A DNA stretch of 32,831 nucleotides from Rothia halotolerans (GTDB lineage Bacteria; Actinomycetota; Actinomycetes; Actinomycetales; Micrococcaceae), in the NCBI RefSeq assembly GCF_004136635.1, contig NZ_NOIU01000007.1, positions 1-32,831 on the forward strand, written 5' to 3'. This document shows, in pieces, positions 15,999 to 24,332 of this stretch (positions are counted from its first letter, which is position 1; each line of letters begins with the position of its first letter). The translations under genes and the position numbers were made by a program. The notes under the pieces were generated by a model that saw only the letters and a program-made list of their open reading frames with translations, was not told the DNA's origin and ran no database searches.

Positions 15999-16886
15999 AT
16001 GAGCCGCCGCGGCGAGTCGTACCTGGTGGGACTGATCGGGGACGGCATCACCGCCTCCCTGACGCCCCCGCTGCACGAGGAGGAGGCGGACCACCACGGC
16101 CTGCGCTACCTCTACCGCCCCGTGGACCTCTCGCGGATCGGCGCCGGGCACGACGACGTGCCGGCCCTGATGCGCGCGGGCTTCGACCTCGGCTTCTCCG
16201 CCTTCAACATCACCCACCCCGCCAAGCAGATCGTCATCCCCCACCTCGACGCCGTGGCACCCGCCGCCGCGGAGCTGGGCGCGGTGAACACCGTCCTGTT
16301 CCGCGACGGCCGCACCGAGGGGCACAACACCGACCTGACGGGCTTCGCCTCCGCGCTGCGGGAGGGGCTGCCCGGGGCCGACCTCGGCGCCGTCGTCCAG
16401 CTGGGCGTGGGAGGGGCCGGTTCCGCCACGGCCCACGCGCTCCTCGCGGCGGGGGCATCCGAGCTGCGCCTCCACGACCTTGACCCCGGCCGCGCCGCGG
16501 CCCGCGCCGCCGAGCTGGGCGAGCGCTTCCCCGCCGCCCGGGTGGTGCCGCTGGCCCCCGCCGAGCTCCCGGAGGCCCTGAGCACCGCGGACGGCCTGGT
16601 CAACGCCTCCCCCATCGGCATGCACATCCATCCCGGCGCCCCGGTGGACCTGGAGCTGCTGCACCCGGGCCTGTGGGTCGCCGACATCATCTACCTCCCC
16701 CAGGAGACGGAGCTGATCCGCCGCGCCCGGGACCTCGGCTGCGCCGTGCTGCCGGGCGGGCACATGCTGGTCGGCCAGGCGGTGGACGCCTTCGAGCTCA
16801 TCACCGGCATCCGGCCGGACCCCGTCCGCCTACGCCGCCACTTCGAGCGGCTGGTGGGCCTCCAGCAGGGCGTGGGCGCCGCGTAG
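15999..16886 (+). CDS. qsuD: Quinate/shikimate dehydrogenase (NAD-type, QsuD-like)
   Basis: A 295-residue member of the shikimate dehydrogenase (AroE/YdiB) superfamily, closest in pattern to corynebacterial QsuD. The substrate domain shows GLIGDGITASLTPPLHEEEA, ITHPAK with the catalytic Lys76, AVNTV with Asn97 and HNTD with Asp112. The nucleotide loop is GVGGAGSA (136-143). The second strand ends in LHDLD with Asp160, an acidic residue that favours NAD over NADP, as expected of a catabolic enzyme. It would oxidise quinate to 3-dehydroquinate and shikimate to 3-dehydroshikimate. GAAGGAG lies 6 nt before the ATG. It is 62 bp upstream of, and probably co-transcribed with, the dehydroshikimate dehydratase. 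A biosynthetic AroE is less likely because of that partner. Confidence 0.9.
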   Translation: MSRRGESYLVGLIGDGITASLTPPLHEEEADHHGLRYLYRPVDLSRIGAGHDDVPALMRAGFDLGFSAFNITHPAKQIVIPHLDAVAPAAAELGAVNTVLFRDGRTEGHNTDLTGFASALREGLPGADLGAVVQLGVGGAGSATAHALLAAGASELRLHDLDPGRAAARAAELGERFPAARVVPLAPAELPEALSTADGLVNASPIGMHIHPGAPVDLELLHPGLWVADIIYLPQETELIRRARDLGCAVLPGGHMLVGQAVDAFELITGIRPDPVRLRRHFERLVGLQQGVGAA

Positions 16887-16948
16887 GGCCGACGCCGGCC
16901 AGTCAGCCCCCCGTCATCTCACCCGCCGTCCCGTCCGGAAGGAACCCC

Positions 16949-18904
16949 ATGAGAACCTCCATCGCCACCGTCTGCCTCTCCGGGACCCTCCGCCAGAAGC
17001 TCCGGGCCGCCGCGGCCGCGGGCTTCGACGGCGTCGAGATCTTCGAGCAGGACCTCGTCGTCGCGCCGGAGTCCCCCGAGCGGATCCGGGACTACGCCGC
17101 CGAGCTCGGCCTCACCCTGGACCTGTACCAGCCCTTCCGCGACGTCGAGGGCACCACCGAGGAGGAGTTCCGGGACTCCCTGCGCCGGGCCGAGGCCAAG
17201 TTCGCGCTCATGGGCCGGGTGGGCATGGACCTGATGCTGGTGTGCTCCAACGTGGGCACCGCGACCGTGGGCGAGGACGCCGTGATGGCCGAGCAGCTCG
17301 GCCGCCTGGCCGACGTCGCCGCCGGCTACGGCGTCCGGCTGGCCTACGAGGCGCTGGCCTGGGGCCGGTACGTGAACGACTTCGAGCACTCCTGGCGGCT
17401 CGTGGAGGCCGCCGACCGGCCCAACCTGGGCATCTGCCTCGACACCTTCCACATCCTCTCCCGCGGCTGGCCCACCGACGCCGTGGCCCGGATCCCCGGG
17501 GAGAAGGTCTTCTTCGTCCAGCTCGCCGACGCCCCGCTGATGTCCCTGGACGTGCTCTCCTGGTCCCGCCACTTCCGGGTCTTCCCCGGCGAGGGAGGGT
17601 TCGATCTCGAGGGCTTCATGGTGAGGCTGCTGGCCGGCGGGTACGCCGGGCCGCTCTCGCTGGAGGTCTTCAACGACTCCTTCCGCCAGACCAACGTCTA
17701 CCGCACGGCCGTGGACGCCCTGCGCTCGCTGCGCTGGCTGCAGGACCGGACCGCGCGGGAGCTCGAGGGGACGGGCGCGGAGGACGCCGGCCGCGCCGCG
17801 GCGGAGGACGCCGTCGCCCGCCGCGCCGCCGCGCGCCTGGGCGAGCTGACCCGCCTGCCCGAGGCCGAGCCGCCGAACTCCATCACCTGGGCCGAGGTCC
17901 GGGGCCAGCGGACCGAGCAGGTCGAGGCGCTGCTGGACCACCTGGGCTTCAGCTACCGCGGCCGGCACGCGAGCAAGCCCGTGCAGCTGTGGGAGCAGGG
18001 CGGCGCGCGCGTGGTGATCAACGAGGAGCCCCGGGCCGCGGACGCCCCCAGCATCGCCTCGCTGGGGTTCGAGCTGCCCGACGCCGCCGCGGCCGCCGCC
18101 CGGGCGGACGCCCTGCGCGTGCCCGCCGTGCCGCGCCTGACCGGCCGGGGCGAGCAGGAGTTCGCCGCCTACCTCGCCCCCGACGGGACCGAGGTCTTCC
18201 TCTGCCCGCCGGAGGCCGACGGCGGGGCGCGCTGGATCGAGGAGTTCTCCGCCCCGGGCCGCGGCGGGCGGACCGCGGCGGGGGCCGCCGCACTGGGCGG
18301 GCTCGACGCCGTCGGGGACGCCGAGGAGCGGGCCGGCTCCGGGGGCGGTCCCGGCCTCATCACCGGCATCGACCACGTCAACCTCGCCCAGCCGCGGCAC
18401 CACTACCCCGAGTCCGTGCTGTTCTTCCGGGCGGCGCTGGGCCTGCGGGTCCAGCCCTCCCAGGACGTCCCCGGCCCCACCGGCCTGGTCAGCTCGCAGG
18501 TGGTCCACAACAGCAGCGGGACGGTCCGGCTGCCGCTCAACGTCGCGCCGGACCTGCGGGTGGAGCCCGAGGTGGAGCATGTGGCCTTCGCGTGCGACGA
18601 CGTCGTGAGCCTGGCCCGCCGGGTGCGCGCCTCGGGACTCCGGCCGCTGAGCGTCCCGGGCAACTACTACGACGACCTGCGCGCCCGTTTCGGGCTCGAC
18701 GAGGGCTTCGTCGCCCGCCTCGCGGCGCTGGACCTGCTCTACGACCGGGACGAGCACGGCGAGTTCCTGCACTTCTACACGCAGACGGTCGGCAGCGTGT
18801 TCTTCGAGGTGGTGCAGCGCCTGGAGGGCTACGCCGGCTACGGGGCGCCCAACGCGCCGGTGCGGATGGCCAGCCAGTACACCCGCCGCACGGAGCTCGG
18901 CTGA
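16949..18904 (+). CDS. qsuB: 3-Dehydroshikimate dehydratase fused to HPPD-like domain (QsuB/QuiC1 type)
   Basis: A 651-residue two-domain protein. Residues 1 to about 270 form a TIM barrel of the xylose-isomerase-like kind. It contains Glu134 (LAYEALAWGR), Asp165 (ICLDTFHIL), Gln191 (FVQLADAP) and Glu239 (LSLEVFND), the four positions that, as I recall, bind the metal in bacterial QuiC1/QsuB. After a linker (about 270-310) comes a double vicinal-oxygen-chelate region like 4-hydroxyphenylpyruvate dioxygenase. It keeps the metal triad His476 (GIDHVNLA), His544 (VEHVAFA) and Glu620 (VFFEVVQR). The first domain converts 3-dehydroshikimate to protocatechuate; the function of the second is not settled. 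The ATG at 16949 has GGAAGGAA just upstream, and the open frame upstream is only overlap with qsuD. Transcription ends at a palindrome shared with the convergent transporter. Confidence 0.92.
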   Translation: MRTSIATVCLSGTLRQKLRAAAAAGFDGVEIFEQDLVVAPESPERIRDYAAELGLTLDLYQPFRDVEGTTEEEFRDSLRRAEAKFALMGRVGMDLMLVCSNVGTATVGEDAVMAEQLGRLADVAAGYGVRLAYEALAWGRYVNDFEHSWRLVEAADRPNLGICLDTFHILSRGWPTDAVARIPGEKVFFVQLADAPLMSLDVLSWSRHFRVFPGEGGFDLEGFMVRLLAGGYAGPLSLEVFNDSFRQTNVYRTAVDALRSLRWLQDRTARELEGTGAEDAGRAAAEDAVARRAAARLGELTRLPEAEPPNSITWAEVRGQRTEQVEALLDHLGFSYRGRHASKPVQLWEQGGARVVINEEPRAADAPSIASLGFELPDAAAAAARADALRVPAVPRLTGRGEQEFAAYLAPDGTEVFLCPPEADGGARWIEEFSAPGRGGRTAAGAAALGGLDAVGDAEERAGSGGGPGLITGIDHVNLAQPRHHYPESVLFFRAALGLRVQPSQDVPGPTGLVSSQVVHNSSGTVRLPLNVAPDLRVEPEVEHVAFACDDVVSLARRVRASGLRPLSVPGNYYDDLRARFGLDEGFVARLAALDLLYDRDEHGEFLHFYTQTVGSVFFEVVQRLEGYAGYGAPNAPVRMASQYTRRTELG

Positions 18905-18985
18905 GCCGATTCCACCGGGCCCCTCGGGGTCCCCGGCCACAGCGGCCCGCGCAGGCCGCCGCCCGGCGTCGCCCGGACGAGGCGA

Positions 18986-19015
18986 AGGCGGGCACCCGAC
19001 GTCGGGTGCCCGCCT
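18986..19015. terminator. Bidirectional 30-bp palindromic terminator
   Basis: The arm AGGCGGGCACCCGAC and its exact reverse complement are adjacent with no spacer, giving 15-bp arms. It lies 81 bp after the qsuB stop and 31 bp after the stop of the opposing transporter gene. Its position between convergent genes and perfect symmetry indicate a terminator for both directions, without T-runs. Confidence 0.8.
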
Positions 19016-19046
19016 CGACGGACCGGATGCGCCGCGCGGCGCGGGG

Positions 19047-20465
19047 TCAGCTCTCCTCGGGGACCTTCACAGTCGTCGTCGCGCCGCCGCCCTCGCGCTT
19101 CTCCAGGCGGACGATCTCGAGGGCCTCGGTGCGGCCCATGTGCAGGCTGTCGATGGACTCCAGCGAGCGCTGCGCCGTCTCCTTGGCGGTGGCCGCGACG
19201 ATCGCGACCCCCACCCCGACGAGCAGGACGAAGACCGCAGGGGCGATCCAGTTGCCCATGTCGGGACCATTCAGGGAGGCCGCGATGACCGGGACGAAGC
19301 CGCCGGAGACCGCGAAGCCGACCTGCGTGCCCAGCGCCAGCCCGGTGCTGCGGACCGGCGTCGGGAACATCTCGGCGTAGAAGGCCGGCCAGGTGGCGTT
19401 GGCCAGCGAGTAGAAGCCGCCGTGCATCAGGGCGCCGAAGACGAACAGCAGCGGGATGTTCTGCTCGGTCACCGCCCACAGGAACGGGAACATCGTGAGC
19501 CCGGAGAGCACCGCGCCGGCCATGAACACCGGCTTGCGGCCGATCCGGTCCGAGAGCACGGCCGCCAGCGGGATGGCCAGCAGCCCCACGGTGTTGGAGA
19601 CCACCGGGACCAGCAGCATCGTGGAGCGCTCGATCCCGACGCCGTTGGTGGCGTAGGAGATCGCCCAGACGGTGAAGGCGACGTTGATCGTGTTGACCAG
19701 GGCGCACGCCGCGACCCGCAGGATCGCGGCCTTGTGGTAGCGGAAGGTGATGCCCAGCGGGGTGCTGCGGTCCAGCACCGACTCCTCGCGGCCCTGCTTC
19801 TCGAAGGCCGGCGGCTCCTCCAGCTTGCGCCGGATGATGTAGGCCGCGACCACCACGACCGCGGAGAGCCAGAACGGCACCCGCCAGCCCCAGCTGAGCA
19901 GCTGCTCCTCCGGGAGCGCGGCGAAGGGGATGAAGACCGCGGTGGCCAGGAGCGAGCCGAACTGGGTGCCCTGCAGGGTCCAGCTGGTGGTGAGGCTGCG
20001 GCGTCGGTCGTGGGAGTGCTCGAGCGACATCGAGATCGCCGAGGCCTGCTCCCCGGAGGCGGAGATGCCCTGCACCACGCGGCAGACGATCATCAGGATG
20101 GGCGCGAGCACGCCGACCTGCTCGTAGGTGGGGAGGCAGCCGATCGCGAAGGTCGCGCCGCCGATCAGGAACAGCGTCATCATCAGCACGAACTTCCGGC
20201 CGAGCCGGTCGCTGAGCGGGCCGAGGATCAGCGCGCCGAAGGGCCGGACGACGTAGGCGACGCCGACGACGCCCATCGACTTGAGGATGCCCGCGGCGGC
20301 GTCGTCCTCGGGGAAGAAGATGCGGTTCAGGACGATCGCGGCGGCGGTGCCGTAGACCGCGAAGTCGTAGTACTCCAGCGCGGAGCCGATCCAGCTGGCC
20401 AGCGCGGCGCGCCGCGGCGACTTCTGGGGCAGGGGCGCCTCGGCGGGCGCGGGGGAATCGCTCAT
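19047..20465 (-). CDS. MFS metabolite:H+ symporter (MHS family), probable shikimate/quinate or aromatic acid importer
   Basis: A 472-residue major-facilitator protein with about 12 membrane helices. The N-terminus has the MHS-family signature SWIGSALEYYDFAVYGTAAA. The loop 2-3 motif is GPLSDRLGRKFVLM, repeated in the second half as AVLSDRIGRKPVFM. The central CRVVQGISASGEQASA is also family-typical. Proteins of this type include ShiA (shikimate), KgtP and ProP. Convergence with the quinate/shikimate catabolic genes makes a quinate, shikimate or related acid importer likely. The ATG at 20465 follows GAAGG by 7 nt; upstream in-frame ATGs lack such a site. The C-terminal tail (LHMGRTEALEIVRLEKREGG) is cytosolic. 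The specific substrate is inference. Confidence 0.85.
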   Translation of the reverse strand: MSDSPAPAEAPLPQKSPRRAALASWIGSALEYYDFAVYGTAAAIVLNRIFFPEDDAAAGILKSMGVVGVAYVVRPFGALILGPLSDRLGRKFVLMMTLFLIGGATFAIGCLPTYEQVGVLAPILMIVCRVVQGISASGEQASAISMSLEHSHDRRRSLTTSWTLQGTQFGSLLATAVFIPFAALPEEQLLSWGWRVPFWLSAVVVVAAYIIRRKLEEPPAFEKQGREESVLDRSTPLGITFRYHKAAILRVAACALVNTINVAFTVWAISYATNGVGIERSTMLLVPVVSNTVGLLAIPLAAVLSDRIGRKPVFMAGAVLSGLTMFPFLWAVTEQNIPLLFVFGALMHGGFYSLANATWPAFYAEMFPTPVRSTGLALGTQVGFAVSGGFVPVIAASLNGPDMGNWIAPAVFVLLVGVGVAIVAATAKETAQRSLESIDSLHMGRTEALEIVRLEKREGGGATTTVKVPEES

Positions 20466-20718
20466 GGGACGACCTTCGTTCGGGGCGGCGGGACCCCGGA
20501 CGAGCGGCGGGCTCCCGCCGTCGGGATCCATGGTGCGCGCACGGCACGGATCCGGGGGATCCGGCCGAGTGCTCCGATCAGCGTACGAGTGATGCGGAAC
20601 ACACGGCGAACGAAGGTTCACATGCCGAACTCAGCCGGCCTGGTGCCGTCCGGGACGGCGTCGTGGGGAGGCCGAGACGGCCGCTATGACGCGAGGATCA
20701 GGGCCGGCGAGGAGCCCC
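20466..20718 (-). promoter_or_regulatory. Leader/promoter region of the MHS transporter
   Basis: This 253-bp gap lies upstream of the transporter and downstream of the flippase gene. Around 20588-20635 the four-base half-sites GAAC/GTTC recur, including the dyad GAAC-GAAG-GTTC and GTTC-ACATGCC-GAAC. Such clustering suggests regulator binding upstream of the transporter, although I cannot place a convincing -10/-35 pair. I see no coding potential in the rest. Confidence 0.3.
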
Positions 20719-22026
20719 TCAGGCCCGGCGCCTCATCACCAGCACCATCCCGGCCAGGTGCACGGCGAAGCCGACGGCCGGGCCCGCGTAGAGCGCGATC
20801 AGCGTCCGGGGGATCAGATCCAGGGGAAGGAACAGGAGCCCGAGGGCGGTCAGCGCGGCGACCACCCAGCCGGCGGTGTAGACGCGATGGGCGTTCAGGG
20901 CGAGCGTCGCCGTCCCCGAGAGCACGAGCAGGGCCATGACGGCGGAGCCGAAGGTGAGCAGGCCCAGCACGGGCCCGCTCATCATGCCGCTGTACTCGCT
21001 GTAGATCAGATCGTAGAGCCAGGGCCCGATGAGCCACGCCAGGAGGGCTCCCACCAGGCCCACCCCCAGCAGGACGAGGGCGGGCTTGGCCATGGCGGCG
21101 ACCGGCCGGTGGCGCTGCTTGAGGAAAGCGGAGATCGCGACGCCCTGGAAGGCCTGCAGGGGGATCATGATCGGAGAGCGGGTCACGCCGATGGCGTAGA
21201 CCAGGGCGCCCAGGGCTACGTCGTTCACCCCGTGCGTGACGGCCAGGACCACCGGGAAGCCGGTCATCAGCACGGCCGATCCGGCGGAGGACCCCATCGC
21301 GAAGAGGTAGTTCCTCGCCAGCCGGCCGGCCCCCACATCGGCCCGGGCGGCGAAGGCCTCCCACCCCCGGCGGGAGAGGAGCGCGAAGAGCACCCACACG
21401 ATCACCGGGGAGACAGCGGCCGCCTCGAAGCCGCCGATGGAGGCCATGGAGAGCGCTACCACGGCCATCGCGGCGATCCGCCAGGCCGCCTCCCCTCCCC
21501 CGAGCCCGGCGAAGAGGTACCAGCGGCTGAGACCCGCCGCAGCGCCGCTCATGGCCGAGTGCATCGCGTAGAGGCCGACGCCGACGCAGAGCACGATGAT
21601 CGCCCATGTGGTGCCCGTCGGAAGAAGGCCGGGAGCCCAGAGGAACGAGGAGAGCGCGACGAGGACCGCCACCACCACGCCGAAGCTCGCGGCGACGCCG
21701 GCGACGCGGGCACCGGTGCGGCTCCCTCCGGAGACGGCGGCGGGTGCGAGCGCTGCCGCCCCCACCGCCCGGGTCGTCTCCTGCTGGATGCCCGCCACGA
21801 TCCCGTAGCAGCCGAAGAGCACCGCCCAGAAGACGCTCTGGAACTGGGTGGACTCCTGCGTCGTCAGGGACTTCGCGACGATCACGGTCACGCCGAAGGT
21901 CGAGGCCGCCGCGACCACCGAGGAGATCAGGATCCCCAGCGACTCCCGCTTGGTGATCCCCCGGCGCTCCGGGGAGACCTCGGACTCCCCCACGAGCGCC
22001 GGCTCCCCGCTCCCCGTATCGGTCAC
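20719..22026 (-). CDS. Polysaccharide flippase-like membrane protein (MOP/Wzx type)
   Basis: A 435-residue, very hydrophobic protein with about 12 predicted helices and short loops (for example ILISSVVAAASTFGVTVIVA near the N-terminus, VMALLVLSGTATLAL near the C-terminus). It has the size and layout of MOP-superfamily lipid-linked oligosaccharide flippases, though conserved motifs in that group are few. The GTG start at 22026 follows AGGGGCGGCG and sits 8 bp after the stop of the glycosyltransferase gene. Last in an operon with two GT2 enzymes and a DUF6541 protein, it probably exports an undecaprenyl- or decaprenyl-linked glycan. A related O-antigen-ligase or MATE-like role cannot be excluded from sequence alone. 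Confidence 0.72.
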   Translation of the reverse strand: MTDTGSGEPALVGESEVSPERRGITKRESLGILISSVVAAASTFGVTVIVAKSLTTQESTQFQSVFWAVLFGCYGIVAGIQQETTRAVGAAALAPAAVSGGSRTGARVAGVAASFGVVVAVLVALSSFLWAPGLLPTGTTWAIIVLCVGVGLYAMHSAMSGAAAGLSRWYLFAGLGGGEAAWRIAAMAVVALSMASIGGFEAAAVSPVIVWVLFALLSRRGWEAFAARADVGAGRLARNYLFAMGSSAGSAVLMTGFPVVLAVTHGVNDVALGALVYAIGVTRSPIMIPLQAFQGVAISAFLKQRHRPVAAMAKPALVLLGVGLVGALLAWLIGPWLYDLIYSEYSGMMSGPVLGLLTFGSAVMALLVLSGTATLALNAHRVYTAGWVVAALTALGLLFLPLDLIPRTLIALYAGPAVGFAVHLAGMVLVMRRRA

Positions 22027-22034
22027 CGCCGCCC

Positions 22035-22910
22035 CTACTTGACCAGATGCGAGGCCAGGTTCCTGACCCCGTCCCAGTTCTTGATCTTCGCGGCCTTGGG
22101 CAGCAGGGTGGCCGCGTGCAGGCGCGAGGAGAGGTGCAGCTTCGCCACGGCGGCCGCCCTCTTCCAGCCCAGGGCGCCCATCTCCTCGGCCATCGTCTCG
22201 AAGAACCGGCGCTCCTCGTCGAAGCGGGTCCCGTCGAGCGCGCGCCAGGAGGAGTCGGAGGCCCGGTGGCGGCGGTAGAGGAAGGCCGCGGTCTCGTCGT
22301 AGAACAGGGCCCCGCCGGACATCGCCACGTCCATGACCAGGCACATGTCCTGCACGACGTCGAGCCCCTCGCGGAAGCCCAGGCCCACGATGGTCTCGGC
22401 GCGCCACCCCAGGGAGGGGAAGTACAGCCAGTCGCCGCGCAGGATCGAGACCGCCAGCTCCTCGCCCTTCAGCACGGTGGTCCCGTTGGGGCGGTAGAAG
22501 GCCTTGGTCTTCTCGACCAGCGTGTTGGATGGCGCGTTGTTCTCGTCGATCACGAAGACGCCGGGCTGGAAGATGCCGGCCTCGGGGTGCTCCTCGGCCG
22601 CCTGGACGAACCACTCCACGTAGTTGGGCATCATGACGTCGTCGGCGCCCATCACCACCACGAGGTCGTTCTCCACGAAGGTCAGGCACTTGCGGTAGTT
22701 GCCGTTGGCACCGAGGTTCTCCTCGTTGCGCAGGTAGGTCACCCGCTCGTCCTGCAGGGACTCGAACCAGCCGGGGATCGAGTCGTCGGGGTAGCCGTCG
22801 TCGACGACGATCAGGCGCCAGTCCCTGCTGGTCTGGCCCAGGACGGAGCGGACCGCCTGCTTCATGAGGGCGACGTCGCCGTAGTAGGGGAAGAGGATGT
22901 CAACGGTCAT
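22035..22910 (-). CDS. Family 2 glycosyltransferase (GT-A fold)
   Basis: A 291-residue soluble glycosyltransferase. The N-terminal nucleotide-sugar strand is MTVDILFPYYGD, then WRLIVVDDGYPDDS (Asp37/Asp38). The metal-binding site is VVVMGADDVMMP (Asp90/Asp91, standing for the DXD). The acceptor half includes EGLDVVQDMCLVMDVAM, where an Asp may be the base, and YRRHRASDSSWRA near the C-terminus. The ATG overlaps the preceding DUF2304 stop as ATGA, with GGAGA upstream, so translation is probably coupled. It would add a hexose or similar residue to a lipid-linked surface glycan; donor and acceptor are unknown. Confidence 0.88.
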   Translation of the reverse strand: MTVDILFPYYGDVALMKQAVRSVLGQTSRDWRLIVVDDGYPDDSIPGWFESLQDERVTYLRNEENLGANGNYRKCLTFVENDLVVVMGADDVMMPNYVEWFVQAAEEHPEAGIFQPGVFVIDENNAPSNTLVEKTKAFYRPNGTTVLKGEELAVSILRGDWLYFPSLGWRAETIVGLGFREGLDVVQDMCLVMDVAMSGGALFYDETAAFLYRRHRASDSSWRALDGTRFDEERRFFETMAEEMGALGWKRAAAVAKLHLSSRLHAATLLPKAAKIKNWDGVRNLASHLVK

Positions 22911-23548
22911 GGTTTCTCCGTCGGGTCGGGGCGGTCACGGGGGTCGGGGCGGTCGCGGCGGTCGTGCCGCTCGCCGGGGTCGGTCTCCGGCGCGGAGCCG
23001 GATGCGTCTGAGGCGGCCGGGGCCGGGTCGCGCGGGGACTCCGCGGAGCGGGGCGAGGCCTGGCCGCGCGGGGGATCCGCCGGGCGGGACGGGGACGGGC
23101 CGGCGTCGTCCCCCGGCCCCTCGGCCTCCGCGGGCTCCTCGTCCTCCCCCTCGGGGAGGGTGAGCCGGGGCAGCGAGGAGGTGGGGTTGCGGTCGCGGCT
23201 GATCCGCTCCAGCTGCCGGTCCAGCAGCGAGCGCTGGATGGCGGCCTCCTCCGCGAGCACGCGGGTCTCCCCCTCGAGCCGAGAGATCTCCAGGGAGAGG
23301 TGCAGGCAGACGCCGAGCAGCAGCAGGATCGAGATCAGGAAGAGCAGGTTCACCGGCGTCACGACGCCGACCACTCGCGCGAGCCAGTCCAGCAGCCGCG
23401 GGAAGAGCATCAGGATCACGATCACGACGCCGGTCAGCAGCCACAGCGCGGCGTACTTCTCGCGCAGCTTCAGGTTGCGCACCAGGCGGATCACCGAGAA
23501 GACGATGACCAGCCCGATGATCAGGAAGAAGACGGTGGAGACGGTCAT
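22907..23548 (-). CDS. DUF2304 membrane protein with long disordered tail
   Basis: A 213-residue protein. Three hydrophobic segments (about 4-22, 34-50, 66-88) are followed by a polar, probably coiled-coil helix (LSLEISRLEGETRVLAEEAA and onward). About 95 residues of Pro/Asp/Glu/Arg/Ser-rich low-complexity tail end in repeated D-R-P-D-P units. The membrane part fits DUF2304, a small family usually found beside dolichyl-phosphate-mannose-synthase-like GT2 genes; here both neighbours are GT2 genes, overlapped by 4 bp on each side. A role as membrane partner of the upstream GT2 is likely by context but unproven. The tail is longer than is usual for the family. Confidence 0.82.
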   Translation of the reverse strand: MTVSTVFFLIIGLVIVFSVIRLVRNLKLREKYAALWLLTGVVIVILMLFPRLLDWLARVVGVVTPVNLLFLISILLLLGVCLHLSLEISRLEGETRVLAEEAAIQRSLLDRQLERISRDRNPTSSLPRLTLPEGEDEEPAEAEGPGDDAGPSPSRPADPPRGQASPRSAESPRDPAPAASDASGSAPETDPGERHDRRDRPDPRDRPDPTEKP

Positions 23549-24300
23549 TCCCTACCTCCCGGTTCCTCGGTGAGCGTGACGCGGCGGCGGGTCATCGAGA
23601 GCAGGAAGGAGAAGATGGACCGCACCAGGTAGATGGCCGCCTTGGCCGGGTTGTTGGAGGGCGTCCCCGCCTGCCGGGCCCGCATCTCCACGGGAACCTG
23701 GGTGACCGTGAGGCCCGCCCGCAGGGCCATGGCCAGCGAGTCGATGGTGTCCCCGAGGTACTCCGCGGGGAAGTACCGGCAGTACTGGGCGATGGCCCGT
23801 CGGTTGCCCGCCCGGAAGCCGCTGGTGACGTCGGTCAGCCGCGTCCCGGCGACGCGGGAGAACATGTTGGCCAGCAGGTTCATCGCCCACTTGCGGGGGC
23901 CGCTGGCCTTGTAGCTGCCGCGCTCGGCGAAGCGCGCGCCGATCGAGATGTCGGCGTGCTCCAGGCCCTGCAGGACGCGCTCGATGTCGCGCGGGTCGTG
24001 CTGCCCGTCGGCGTCGACCTGGATGGTCCTGTCGTAGCCCAGGCGGGCCGCGTACTTGTAGCCGGCGCGCATCGCCCCGCCCACGCCCATGTTGTAGGGC
24101 AGCTGCAGGACGTCGGCGCCGACCGCGCGGGCCGTGCGGGCCGTGCTGTCGGTGGAGCCGTCGTCGACCACGAGCAGGTCGTAGCCGGGCATGGTGGAGA
24201 GGAGCTCCCGGATGGTGGAGCCGATGACCTCCTCCTCATTCCACGCGGGCATGATGATGAGGCAGCTCAGCGCCGGGGACGCGTCGATCGAGTTCGCCAT
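23545..24300 (-). CDS. Polyprenyl-phosphate glycosyltransferase (DPM1-like GT2)
   Basis: A 251-residue GT2 enzyme of the dolichol-phosphate mannose synthase type. Motifs run in order: LIIMPAWNEEEVIGSTI; LLVVDDGSTDST (Asp46/Asp47); LPYNMGVGGAMRAGYKYA; then IQVDADGQHDP with the catalytic Asp96-x-Asp98; and VTSGFRAGNRRA. It would transfer a sugar (mannose or glucose) from a nucleotide donor to polyprenyl phosphate at the cytoplasmic face, supplying lipid-linked sugar for GT-C enzymes such as the DUF6541 protein encoded just upstream. The ATG overlaps nothing upstream but its stop overlaps the DUF2304 start (ATGA). There is no C-terminal membrane domain, consistent with a separate membrane partner. 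Confidence 0.9.
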   Translation of the reverse strand: MANSIDASPALSCLIIMPAWNEEEVIGSTIRELLSTMPGYDLLVVDDGSTDSTARTARAVGADVLQLPYNMGVGGAMRAGYKYAARLGYDRTIQVDADGQHDPRDIERVLQGLEHADISIGARFAERGSYKASGPRKWAMNLLANMFSRVAGTRLTDVTSGFRAGNRRAIAQYCRYFPAEYLGDTIDSLAMALRAGLTVTQVPVEMRARQAGTPSNNPAKAAIYLVRSIFSFLLSMTRRRVTLTEEPGGRE

Positions 24301-24332
24301 AGTGGTCCTAGCCTACCGTTCGGGGCTGGGGG

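Noticed and set aside
16673-16948. An in-frame upstream extension of the dehydroshikimate dehydratase
   Set aside because: It overlaps the qsuD-like coding sequence in another frame, and the ATG at 16949 has a strong ribosome site and gives the family-typical N-terminus.
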